This document shows, in pieces, positions 55,562 through 64,000 of a stretch of 64,000 nt of DNA. Under the pieces are notes generated by a model. That model had not been told where the DNA came from, ran no database searches, and worked only from the letters and a program-made list of their open reading frames with translations. Source of the DNA: Prochlorococcus marinus CUG1417 (lineage in GTDB: Bacteria; Cyanobacteriota; Cyanobacteriia; PCC-6307; Cyanobiaceae); the NCBI RefSeq assembly GCF_017695975.1, contig NZ_JAAORN010000002.1:547257-611256 (forward strand), given 5' to 3'. Numbering within the stretch: position 1 is the stretch's first letter; each line of letters opens with the position of its first letter. A program made the translations under genes and the position numbers.

Positions 55562-58465
55562 TTATTTAAGAACCTTTTTAAGATACTTAGCTGTATGGCT
55601 TGTGGGATGTTTAGCAACTTCCTCAGGAATACCTTCTGCAATAATTTCTCCACCTTTATCTCCTCCATCAGGTCCTAAATCAATAATCCAGTCAGAACAT
55701 CTAATTACATCTAAGTTGTGTTCAATAACAATTACAGAATTCCCTTTATCTACCAAACGTTGTATTACATCCATTAATTTATGAACATCATAAAAACTCA
55801 ACCCTGTAGTTGGTTCATCAATCAAATACAGAGTTTTTCCAGTTGCCCTTTTAGATAATTCTGTAGCCAACTTAACTCTTTGAGCCTCTCCCCCAGATAA
55901 TGTAGGGGCTGGTTGGCCTAATTTGACATATCCTAATCCGACATCTACTAATGTAGATAACCTGTCAGAAGCTTGAGGTATTGCAGAAAAAGTTTGTGCA
56001 GCTTGTTCAACAGTCATTTCTAAAACATCTGATATATTAAAACCTTTATATTTAACTTGAAGAGTTTCCCGGTTAAAGCGAGCTCCTTTACATACTTCAC
56101 ATTGAACATACACATCAGGCAAAAAATTCATTTCGATAACATTAACTCCCTGGCCTTTACACGCTTCGCATCTTCCTCCTTTCACATTAAAACTAAACTG
56201 ACCTGCCTGATAACCCCTTGCTTTAGCTTCAACTGTGGCGGTAAATATCTGCCTTATAGGATCAAAGGCACCTGTATAAGTAGCAGGGTTTGATCTTGGT
56301 GTTCTCCCTATTGGAGATTGATCAATAACGATAACTTTATCAATTGCCTTTATACCCTTTAACTCTTGTACGCCATGGGGAAAAGGAACTTTTAATCCCA
56401 GAGAATGACACAAGGCAGGATGAAGTAACTCATTTATTAAGGTACTTTTTCCACTACCACTAACACCAGTTACAGAAACCAGTCTTCCTAATGGAAATTC
56501 TACAGATATATTTTTTAAATTATTTTTTGAGCAACCATTTAAAATTAAACTTTTTTTAACAGAGGATCTACGTTCTTTTGGAGTAGGAATAGACTTCTTA
56601 CCACTAAGATAAGCCCCAGTTAATGATCTTTCTGATTTCAAAACATCTTCATATGATCCCTTAGCAATAATTTCCCCACCATAAATACCTGCACCTGGAC
56701 CAATATCTACTAAATAATCAGCAGATTTCATAGTATCTTCGTCATGTTCAACAACAACTAAAGTATTGCCAAGGTCTCTTAAGCTTTTTAATGTTTCTAA
56801 TAATCTGTCATTGTCTCTCTGGTGTAAACCAATACTTGGTTCATCTAACACATATAAAACACCAGTAAGGCCAGCACCTATTTGTGTAGCTAATCTAATA
56901 CGCTGAGCCTCTCCCCCGGACAAAGTCATGGCTGGTCTATCTAGAGTTAAATAATCTAAACCAACATTAATTAAAAACTTTAAACGTAAACGAATCTCTT
57001 TTAAAACCAATTCACCTATCTGCTTTTGTTTTTCTGATAAAGATATGTTTTCCTTCTTAGTCTTACCTAATCCCATGATGCGCTCTATGTGAGTTAAAGT
57101 TTCAGAAACGCTTATAGAAGTTAAGTCAGTAATATTATATGGGCCAAGTTTAACTGCCAAAGCCTCAGGTCTTAATCTTTTGCCAGAACACGTCTTGCAG
57201 GGAACTAATTCTAAGTACTTTTCTAATTTTTGTTTTACTGATTCTCCATTGGCTTCATTCAATTGCCTTTCTAATATTGGTAAAATCCCTTCAAAAGGTC
57301 TTTCAAAACCACTAGAAGTTTTAAAACGACTATCAGCTTGGATTAATATTGGTTTATCTGATCCCAAAAGAAGAACTTTTTTTTGCAAATCACTCAAATC
57401 TTTCCAAGGAGTTTTTAATTCAAAACCATAAGCTTGTCCTACAGAATATAGTAATGAGAAGTAATAAGTATTATCTTTTTCACTCCAAGGGGCTATGGCA
57501 GCATAAACAGGTAATGTTTGATCTGGTATAACTCTTTCAGCAGTAAATTTTTTTAAATAGCCAATACCATGACAGTCTGGACATGCTCCATAAGGGCTGT
57601 TAAAAGAAAAAAGTCTAGGAGAAAGTTCCTCAACAATAGAACCATGTATAGGACATGCATAATTTTCTGAGTAAAGTTTTTCTCTCTCTAAGTTAGAAGG
57701 AAGATTTTCTCCTTTTTTTGGAACAACTTCGACTATTGCTAACCCATCGCCTCTTTTTAGGCAAGTTTGTAGAGAATCATTTAATCTTTCTTGTATTCCT
57801 TCTCTTGCAATTAGTCTATCAACTACTACCTCAATATTATGAATTTGATTTTTATCTAGTTCAATACTATCAGCAAGTTCTCTTACCTCACCGTTGATTC
57901 TTACCCTAGCGAAGCCCTCAGCAGCAAGTCCACTAATTAATTTTGTATGAGTTCCTTTTTTCCCTCTTACTACAGGAGCCAACAATTGGTATCTTGTTCC
58001 TTCTGGTAATAAAATAATTTGATCAACCATTTCATCAATTGTTTGTGGCGCAATTGGAATCCCACAATGATGACAATGCGGTTCGCCAGCACGACCAAAT
58101 AACAATCTTAAGTAATCTTGTATCTCTGTTACTGTTCCAACTGTTGATCGAGGATTATGACTTGTTGATTTTTGATCAATTGAAATAGCGGGTGATAAGC
58201 CCTCAATATTGTCTACATCAGGTTTATCTACTTGACCTAAAAATTGCCTTGCGTATGCTGAAAGACTTTCAACATATCTTCTTTGTCCTTCAGCAAAAAT
58301 TGTATCAAAGGCTAAAGAACTTTTACCGCTTCCACTGACTCCTGTAAATACGATAAATTTATTCCTAGGTAGAGAAAGGTTAATATTTTTTAAATTATGC
58401 TGACGAGCTCCTCTAATAATAATTGAATTATCTTCCTCAAAATTACTATTAGTTTTTAAAACCAT
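55562..58465 (-). CDS. uvrA: Excinuclease ABC subunit A
   Basis: The 967-residue protein has two ABC ATPase modules (VFTGVSGSGKSSLAFDT and SVTGVSGSGKSTLINE). Zinc-binding cysteines are in HCHHCGIPI and in CEACKGQG and CEVCKGARF. ABC signatures are LSGGEAQRIRLA and LSGGEAQRVKLA. With UvrB it finds bulky DNA lesions such as UV dimers. It is on the minus strand downstream of recN, another repair gene. Confidence 0.98.
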   Translation of the reverse strand: MVLKTNSNFEEDNSIIIRGARQHNLKNINLSLPRNKFIVFTGVSGSGKSSLAFDTIFAEGQRRYVESLSAYARQFLGQVDKPDVDNIEGLSPAISIDQKSTSHNPRSTVGTVTEIQDYLRLLFGRAGEPHCHHCGIPIAPQTIDEMVDQIILLPEGTRYQLLAPVVRGKKGTHTKLISGLAAEGFARVRINGEVRELADSIELDKNQIHNIEVVVDRLIAREGIQERLNDSLQTCLKRGDGLAIVEVVPKKGENLPSNLEREKLYSENYACPIHGSIVEELSPRLFSFNSPYGACPDCHGIGYLKKFTAERVIPDQTLPVYAAIAPWSEKDNTYYFSLLYSVGQAYGFELKTPWKDLSDLQKKVLLLGSDKPILIQADSRFKTSSGFERPFEGILPILERQLNEANGESVKQKLEKYLELVPCKTCSGKRLRPEALAVKLGPYNITDLTSISVSETLTHIERIMGLGKTKKENISLSEKQKQIGELVLKEIRLRLKFLINVGLDYLTLDRPAMTLSGGEAQRIRLATQIGAGLTGVLYVLDEPSIGLHQRDNDRLLETLKSLRDLGNTLVVVEHDEDTMKSADYLVDIGPGAGIYGGEIIAKGSYEDVLKSERSLTGAYLSGKKSIPTPKERRSSVKKSLILNGCSKNNLKNISVEFPLGRLVSVTGVSGSGKSTLINELLHPALCHSLGLKVPFPHGVQELKGIKAIDKVIVIDQSPIGRTPRSNPATYTGAFDPIRQIFTATVEAKARGYQAGQFSFNVKGGRCEACKGQGVNVIEMNFLPDVYVQCEVCKGARFNRETLQVKYKGFNISDVLEMTVEQAAQTFSAIPQASDRLSTLVDVGLGYVKLGQPAPTLSGGEAQRVKLATELSKRATGKTLYLIDEPTTGLSFYDVHKLMDVIQRLVDKGNSVIVIEHNLDVIRCSDWIIDLGPDGGDKGGEIIAEGIPEEVAKHPTSHTAKYLKKVLK

Positions 58466-58518
58466 GTTTAAATCTATTTATGATTTAAAAAATATTATTA
58501 TAGTAGATTTTTTCTATT

Positions 58519-60198
58519 TTATGCAGCAGCTTGATCAAGAAGTCTAGAGGCATATTCATTTACTTCAGAAGATCCTCCACCAATAAGTTCTATTAATTCA
58601 TTTTTTCTTTGTTTTTTTGTAGTTAGTTTTAAAATTGAAGTATATGTTATTCCATCGATAACGTTTTTATTAACTTTAAAATGAGCTAATCCTCTAGCAG
58701 CTAAAAAAGGCTGATGTGTAATACATAAAACCTGTTGATCTCTAGAAATTTCTTTTATTAGCTCAACCAAAGAAAGTAAAGATTTACCACTTAAACCGTT
58801 ATCAATTTCATCTAAAAAGAAAGTATTTGGTTTTTTAGAAATACTTGATTTAATAGCTAATAAGAATCTTGACATTTCTCCACCTGAAATAACATTTGAC
58901 AATGGAGCAAGCTTCTGATCAGGATTAGCAGAAAACAAAAAATTTATATTGTCAATTCCATCGCCAGAAGGCTTACATTCTGAAAATTGAATTGAAAAAT
59001 TTGCATTTTCTAATCCTAAATCCCGTAAAATAGAGATAACTGAATCTTGTAATTGTTTAGCAATTTTTTTTCTTTCAGTAGATTGAGTGATAAATAAAGA
59101 ATTTAAATTACTTTGTAAGTTTTTAATTTGATTTTCTATATTACAAATTTCATTATCTTTATCGTTTTTTAGAAAATATGTCCTTAATTGATTTCGCTTT
59201 TTAATTAATTGAGTTAAGTCAAGTGAAAAAGTTCTTTCCAAATTTTTTAAAAAAAATAATCTTTTTTGTATTTCTGAAAGGTTAGAGTCATCTTTATCTA
59301 TGTCTTGAATATATGAGTTTAATGCGAAAATTAACTCTTCTACATAAGTTTGGATATCTAATAAATTTTCTCTAAACTTTTGAATTTTTAAATCAAAGTC
59401 TGCTGTTTTATTAAAATTTTTTATTGATTGATTTATCAAAGAGGCTACTGATGGTTCATCATGGCTGCAATTATTTAAGTTATATAAAGATGATTGAATT
59501 GAATTATTTATTTCAAGATTATTTATAAGTTTATTTTCTAATAACTCTAATTCTAAAATTTCCTTACTTGATTCTAAATTAGCTTCCTCTAAAGTTTGCA
59601 ATATTTGTTTAGTTATTAAGTTATTTTCTTCTTGCTTCTTAGAGGATTCTATTTTTTCATTCATTAATCCTTTTAAAACCTGACTTTCCTCCCATATATT
59701 TTTAATCTTTGCACTTATATCCCTTAATTCTTGCGAACATAAATCATCAATAATTAATCTTCTCTTTTCTTGAGAATCAAATATAGAAGTATCTGATTGA
59801 CCTGCGAAATCTATTAGTAATTGTCCAAGTTCTTCTAATAATTTTTTATTAATTAATAAATTATTAAGGCTATATTTAGATAAAACTTTATTGTTTTTTC
59901 TATAGGATATTCTTTTGATATTTAAGATTGAAGAGCTAGTTTTTAAACCATTACTAATAAGCCAGTTATTGATTTGACAAGAGGAAGAGAATCTTGCCTC
60001 AATAACACAATGATCTTTTCCTGGACGTATTAAGTGTTTTAAAGGTATATTAGTTCCACCAAATAATACATTTAAGGAATCTAAGATTAGTGATTTTCCT
60101 GAACCAGAATCTCCAGTAATGATATTCAAACCTTTTTCGAAATTAATTTCTATAATCTCTATTAAGGCTATGTTTTCTATCTTTAATTGTATTAGCAT
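58519..60198 (-). CDS. recN: DNA repair protein RecN
   Basis: The 559-residue SMC-like protein has Walker A GDSGSGKSLILDSL (29-42), long coiled-coil stretches (about 150-360), the signature ISGGEMSRFLLAIK and Walker B FLDEIDNGLSG. It holds broken ends in double-strand break repair. The coiled coil is rich in Asn, Lys and Leu as in its neighbours. It is divergent from the ABC1 kinase gene across 68 bases and lies upstream of uvrA on the same strand. Confidence 0.96.
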   Translation of the reverse strand: MLIQLKIENIALIEIIEINFEKGLNIITGDSGSGKSLILDSLNVLFGGTNIPLKHLIRPGKDHCVIEARFSSSCQINNWLISNGLKTSSSILNIKRISYRKNNKVLSKYSLNNLLINKKLLEELGQLLIDFAGQSDTSIFDSQEKRRLIIDDLCSQELRDISAKIKNIWEESQVLKGLMNEKIESSKKQEENNLITKQILQTLEEANLESSKEILELELLENKLINNLEINNSIQSSLYNLNNCSHDEPSVASLINQSIKNFNKTADFDLKIQKFRENLLDIQTYVEELIFALNSYIQDIDKDDSNLSEIQKRLFFLKNLERTFSLDLTQLIKKRNQLRTYFLKNDKDNEICNIENQIKNLQSNLNSLFITQSTERKKIAKQLQDSVISILRDLGLENANFSIQFSECKPSGDGIDNINFLFSANPDQKLAPLSNVISGGEMSRFLLAIKSSISKKPNTFFLDEIDNGLSGKSLLSLVELIKEISRDQQVLCITHQPFLAARGLAHFKVNKNVIDGITYTSILKLTTKKQRKNELIELIGGGSSEVNEYASRLLDQAAA

Positions 60199-60266
60199 GA
60201 TAAATCTTCCATATAAAAAAATTAACTTCTTTTCTAAAAAAATAAAGGTTTTAAATATATAAAGTT

Positions 60267-62123
60267 ATGAAAGAAGACTTTACTGACTTTATTGAAGTAT
60301 CTGGACTGTTGGATTATGATCCAGAAAGAATATCAAAAATTTATAAAAAGAACCCAAAAAGACTTTTAAAAAGACTTTGGCAAACGCTCATACCTATTTT
60401 TACTTATTTATTATCTGTTGGGTGGGATAAACTAACTGGTAGATTAAAAAATAAAGAAAACGCAAGATTTAGAGCAAAAGAATTAACAAATTTACTAGTA
60501 GAACTTGGACCAGCATTTGTTAAAGCAGGTCAAGCTTTATCAACAAGACCAGATATCATTCCAGGGATTCTTCTTGAAGAATTATCTGAATTACAAGATC
60601 AACTTCCAGGGTTTAACGGAGATAAAGCTATGGAATTAATAGAAGAAGACTTAGGATCCAAGGTAGATGAAATTTTTTTAGAAATTGATAAAGAGCCAAT
60701 TTCTGCAGCTTCTTTAGGACAAGTGCACAAAGCTAAACTCAAGAATGAGGAAGTTGTGGCAGTTAAAGTCCAACGTCCAGGTTTAAGAGAACAAATAACT
60801 TTAGATCTTTATATTGTAAGAAATATTGCTTATTGGCTAAAAAACAATATTGGACTAATAAGGAGCGATCTCGTGGCATTAATTGATGAATTAGGTAAAA
60901 GAGTTTTTGAAGAGATGGATTATTTAAATGAAGCTGATAATGCAGAAAAATTCAGAAATATGCACAAACATAACCAAATGATTGCCGTACCAAAAATTTA
61001 TAAAGAAATAACTTCAAGAAGAGTTTTAACTATGGAATGGATTGATGGTACAAAATTAACCAATCTAGAAGATGTAAAGAAATTAGGGATTGATCCTGAC
61101 AAAATGATTGATATAGGAGTGCAGTGCAGTTTAGAACAACTTTTAGAACATGGTTTTTTTCATGCCGACCCTCATCCAGGAAATTTATTAGCTCTTAAAG
61201 ATGGAAGACTATGTTATCTAGATTTTGGAATGATGAGTGAGGTTTCTAGGGATTCAAGGTCTGGCCTAATACAAGCAGTTGTACATTTGGTAAATAAAAA
61301 CTTCGATAAACTTTCTCAAGATTTCGTAAAATTAGGGTTTTTATCAGAAGAAGTTAACCTAGAACCCATAGTTCCAGCATTTCAAGATGTTTTTATTGAC
61401 GCGGTTGAACAAGGTGTTTCAAAAATGGATTTTAAAAGCGTTACAGACGACATGTCAGGTGTGATGTATAAATTCCCTTTCAGATTACCTCCGTATTACG
61501 CTCTTATAATTAGGTCTCTACTTACATTAGAAGGAATTGCTTTAAGCGTAGACCCAAACTTTAAAATATTAGGTGCAGCTTATCCATATTTTGCTAGAAG
61601 GTTGATGGAAGATCCTGATCCACAATTAAGAGAAAGCCTGAAAGAAATGCTTTTTGATAACAAAAAATTTAAATGGGACCGCTTAGAAGATCTACTTTCT
61701 AATGCTGCAAAACAAACGAATCTCGATTTGGAAAAACTTTTAGACGAAGTCATAAATCTTCTCTTTTCTCCAAAAGGCGGATTTCTTAGAGATGAAATAA
61801 TTGAAGGATTAACTAATCAAATAGATTTATTTAATCTAAAATTAATAAAAAATTTAAATAACTACCTTCCTAGTTCTATCAAATTAAATACCACTAATGA
61901 AACCAACAATTTAAATGATCTTCTAACTTATATAAAACCATTAAGAAACTTTTCAGAAATTCTACAAAAAGTTCCTGGCTATTCAATTGATATTTTTCTT
62001 AAAAGAATACCTCGACTTATAAATGAGCCATATACAAAAGAAATGGGTATAAAAATTGCAAAAAAAGTTACTGAAAAAGGTGTAGTTAGACTTGTAAAAA
62101 TTGCAGCTGGTTCAAATATCTAA
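60267..62123 (+). CDS. ABC1/UbiB-family atypical kinase
   Basis: The 618-residue protein has KxGQ (KAGQALSTRPD, 86-96), the Ala-rich loop ISAASLGQVHKA, VAVKVQRPG, HADPHPGN and LDFGMM, the ABC1 kinase set. C-terminal helices (last ~100 residues) include possible membrane-binding parts. Relatives regulate prenylquinone metabolism and photosystem lipid stability. The target here is unknown. It ends one base before the DUF1400 gene. Confidence 0.93.
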   Translation: MKEDFTDFIEVSGLLDYDPERISKIYKKNPKRLLKRLWQTLIPIFTYLLSVGWDKLTGRLKNKENARFRAKELTNLLVELGPAFVKAGQALSTRPDIIPGILLEELSELQDQLPGFNGDKAMELIEEDLGSKVDEIFLEIDKEPISAASLGQVHKAKLKNEEVVAVKVQRPGLREQITLDLYIVRNIAYWLKNNIGLIRSDLVALIDELGKRVFEEMDYLNEADNAEKFRNMHKHNQMIAVPKIYKEITSRRVLTMEWIDGTKLTNLEDVKKLGIDPDKMIDIGVQCSLEQLLEHGFFHADPHPGNLLALKDGRLCYLDFGMMSEVSRDSRSGLIQAVVHLVNKNFDKLSQDFVKLGFLSEEVNLEPIVPAFQDVFIDAVEQGVSKMDFKSVTDDMSGVMYKFPFRLPPYYALIIRSLLTLEGIALSVDPNFKILGAAYPYFARRLMEDPDPQLRESLKEMLFDNKKFKWDRLEDLLSNAAKQTNLDLEKLLDEVINLLFSPKGGFLRDEIIEGLTNQIDLFNLKLIKNLNNYLPSSIKLNTTNETNNLNDLLTYIKPLRNFSEILQKVPGYSIDIFLKRIPRLINEPYTKEMGIKIAKKVTEKGVVRLVKIAAGSNI

Positions 62124-62124
62124 A

Positions 62125-62697
62125 ATGAAATTTGGTAAATTTTTAATTATAAAAACACTTTTTATTTTAATAAGTTCTCAATTACTTTTTAATGTTTCAA
62201 AAGCTAACTCTGCTGAAAAAATTAAAATCGTTTATGGCATATTTTCTAGAACAATTGAAGTAAATTCATTAAAAAAGTTCGCTGAAAAAGGAGATTCAAC
62301 TAAAAAACTAAAAAGAATTTTAAATGCAACTGGATCTTCCGATAAAGAAATTAGATCAGTATTAAACAAAGATTTTGAAATACCTATTACCGTTGCAAGC
62401 AAATTAGTATATTCACAAATAGGCAATGTTTTTTTAACAAGACTTTCATCTATTATTCATCCCCCCAGAGCAGATGATGAAAGAACAGGTTTGTTGGCAC
62501 TTAGGGCTAGTATAATCCAAGGTATTTATATAGGAAATGGGAAAATAGATCTAATAAAGTTTTTTAAAGGATATCCAACCAAAACTGTTATTTTAGACGT
62601 AAGTGCTTTAAGCAAAGTTATGAATAAAGTAGAATCAATCTCAGAGCTATTAGACTTTTTTACAAATTCCCCCCTAGAAAAAATTAAAACAAATTAA
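62125..62697 (+). CDS. DUF1400-domain exported protein
   Basis: The 190-residue protein has a signal peptide (hydrophobic [17 protein letters not shown], cleavage near KANSA). A mature domain [34 protein letters not shown] and [16 protein letters not shown] matches the N-terminal DUF1400 domain of cyanobacterial alpha/beta hydrolases, without the hydrolase. ATG 62125 fits the signal peptide. It sits between the ABC1 kinase and thrC. Confidence 0.75.
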   Translation: MKFGKFLIIKTLFILISSQLLFNVSKANSAEKIKIVYGIFSRTIEVNSLKKFAEKGDSTKKLKRILNATGSSDKEIRSVLNKDFEIPITVASKLVYSQIGNVFLTRLSSIIHPPRADDERTGLLALRASIIQGIYIGNGKIDLIKFFKGYPTKTVILDVSALSKVMNKVESISELLDFFTNSPLEKIKTN

Positions 62698-62702
62698 AAA
62701 TT

Positions 62703-63806
62703 ATGATGTTATTGAATAAAATCAAAAACAAACTACACATTAATTATAGAAAAAAAAGATGGCCAGGATTAATTGATGCTTACAAACAATATCTTCCAGT
62801 TACAAAGGATACTCCTATTATTTCCCTTAACGAAGGGAATACTCCATTAATTTTTAGTGACTCAATAAGTAAATTAGTTGGAAATGGAACAAAGATTTTT
62901 CTAAAATACGACGGTCTTAATCCCACAGGCTCTTTTAAAGATCGTGGAATGACTATGGCAATTAGCAAAGCAAAAGAAGAAGGCTGTGAAGCTGTAATTT
63001 GTGCCAGCACCGGAAATACTTCTGCTGCTGCTGCTGCATATGCTTCTAGAGGAGGATTGAAACCTTATGTTTTAATCCCAGAAGGATTTGTTGCGCAAGG
63101 AAAACTTGCACAAGCTTTAATGTATGGAGCTGAGATAATCTCTATTGATGGAAACTTTGATAAAGCTCTTGAAATTGTACGAGATCTATCTTCTAAATAT
63201 CCAATAGAACTTGTTAATTCTGTTAATCCATATCGCATAGAAGGCCAAAAAACGGCAGCTTTTGAGATTATTGATGACTTAGGTATTGCACCTGATTGGC
63301 TTTGTATTCCAATGGGTAATGCAGGAAACATAACTGCTTATTGGATGGGTTTTAATGAATATTCAAAAATTAAAAGAAATTTAAAATTACCAATAATGAT
63401 GGGTTTTCAATCCGAAGGCTCTGCTCCGTTAGTGAAAAATATAATAGTTAAAGACCCTGAAACAATTGCTACAGCAATAAGAATTGGAAATCCTGTTAAT
63501 AGAGAAAAAGCAAAAAAAGTTAAAAAAGAAAGTAAAGGAGACTTTCAGTCAGTTACAGATGAAGAAATAATCAATGCTTACAAAATTCTTGCCAAAGAAG
63601 GAGTTTTTTGTGAGCCTGCTAGTGCAGCATCAGTTGCAGGACTTATTAAAAATAAAAATAGAATACAAAAAGAATCGACTATTGTTTGTGTTCTTACCGG
63701 AAATGGATTAAAAGACCCTGATTGCGCCATTAAAAATAATGATGCTATTTTTAGAAAAAATATTGATCCTTCGTTAAAAAATATAACCAAAATCTTAGGA
63801 TATTAA
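62703..63806 (+). CDS. thrC: Threonine synthase
   Basis: The 367-residue PLP enzyme has the lysine Lys79 in [11 protein letters not shown], the phosphate loop [19 protein letters not shown], and the C-terminal [11 protein letters not shown]. It converts phosphohomoserine to threonine. It may start at ATG 62703 or 62706. It is the short bacterial/archaeal type without a long N-terminal extension. The putative origin region follows. Confidence 0.95.
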   Translation: MMLLNKIKNKLHINYRKKRWPGLIDAYKQYLPVTKDTPIISLNEGNTPLIFSDSISKLVGNGTKIFLKYDGLNPTGSFKDRGMTMAISKAKEEGCEAVICASTGNTSAAAAAYASRGGLKPYVLIPEGFVAQGKLAQALMYGAEIISIDGNFDKALEIVRDLSSKYPIELVNSVNPYRIEGQKTAAFEIIDDLGIAPDWLCIPMGNAGNITAYWMGFNEYSKIKRNLKLPIMMGFQSEGSAPLVKNIIVKDPETIATAIRIGNPVNREKAKKVKKESKGDFQSVTDEEIINAYKILAKEGVFCEPASAASVAGLIKNKNRIQKESTIVCVLTGNGLKDPDCAIKNNDAIFRKNIDPSLKNITKILGY

Positions 63807-64000
63807 AGTCCAAAAAAATTAGTGTCTGTGGAAATCAATTAAAAACAAACAATATTTGTTGAAAAAAAGGTATAAATTTAATTTAATTGTTGAATAAATT
63901 TTTATTTTCCGAATTAATAACAAATTGTTCAACAAATAAAAAATCTTTTCCACTTGTTTAAATCTTCTTAATCAAAGTAATCTAGGTTGTAAAATTGATA
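63807..64000. other. Candidate replication origin edge (oriC/dnaN upstream region)
   Basis: The last 194 bases have no ORF. ATTTCCACA (minus, 63827-63835) and TTTTCCACT (63946-63954) each match the cyanobacterial DnaA-box consensus TTTTCCACA at 8 of 9 positions. An 8-mer, TTGTTGAA, recurs at 63856 and 63887 and inverted within TTGTTCAACAA (63925-63935). TATAAATT (63871) may be a promoter. From memory, thrC borders dnaN and the origin in high-light Prochlorococcus; dnaN would lie just beyond the window. Confidence 0.45.

Overview
The window is 64 kb of compact, AT-rich bacterial chromosome (my visual impression is about 30% GC). It reads as a high-light Prochlorococcus or a very close marine picocyanobacterium. 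Supporting this are the sulfolipid pair sqdB-sqdX, a type II cyanobacterial sigma factor, a chorismate-lyase homologue of the plastoquinone pathway, a phytol-kinase-like protein, a single-domain sucrose-phosphate synthase, DUF1400 and DUF3134 proteins, very short spacers and frequent gene overlaps. I see no insertion sequence, prophage, CRISPR array or rRNA operon. One tRNA gene is present. No gene-free stretch reaches 300 bases. The largest gaps are 38509-38716, 55363-55561, 63807-64000 (open at the window edge) and 2473-2643.

Layout. 1-5258: SpoIID-like protein (partial), rpmI-rplT, a Ycf37-like TPR protein, thiG, sqdB-sqdX and a small unknown. 5388-10741 (minus): an HTH-like protein, a PLP lyase, gcvH and gcvP, divergent from a fatty-acid desaturase. 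10817-19543 (plus with two minus genes): desaturase, rplI, dnaB, mnmG, chorismate lyase, an acidic unknown, a SprT-like protein, a membrane-anchored unknown, a T4-like ATP-dependent DNA ligase and a 50-residue ORF. 19548-23429 (minus): tRNA-Val(UAC), a HesB-like protein, valS and a VTT membrane protein. 23528-34328 (plus): mazG-speE-speB, gcvT, aspS, pyrG, queE-queC-pabB-pabC. 34301-46347: cobA, an MFS exporter, ppk, sigma factor, phytol kinase, DAHP synthase, acnB, ClC and purU. 46395-55362: thiO-like oxidase, dnaK, aroE, rpsF, argG, DUF3134, mraY and sps. 55436-63806: uvrA, recN, an ABC1 kinase, a DUF1400 protein and thrC. The final 194 bases look like the edge of the replication origin.

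How the genes fit together. A one-carbon and glycine theme recurs: gcvT, gcvH, gcvP, purU, pabB/pabC (folate) and thiG/thiO (thiazole from glycine). Aromatic and chorismate metabolism is covered by DAHP synthase, aroE, pabB/pabC and chorismate lyase. Genome maintenance is covered by dnaB, DNA ligase, uvrA, recN and mazG. The most interesting non-coding signals are a nested hairpin filling the rpsF leader, a hairpin over the rpmI start codon, a candidate oriC with cyanobacterial DnaA-box-like sites and a repeated 8-mer, and the lack of terminator space at all nine convergent gene junctions. Most of the window is ordinary core genome, and I found no clear undescribed multi-gene system.
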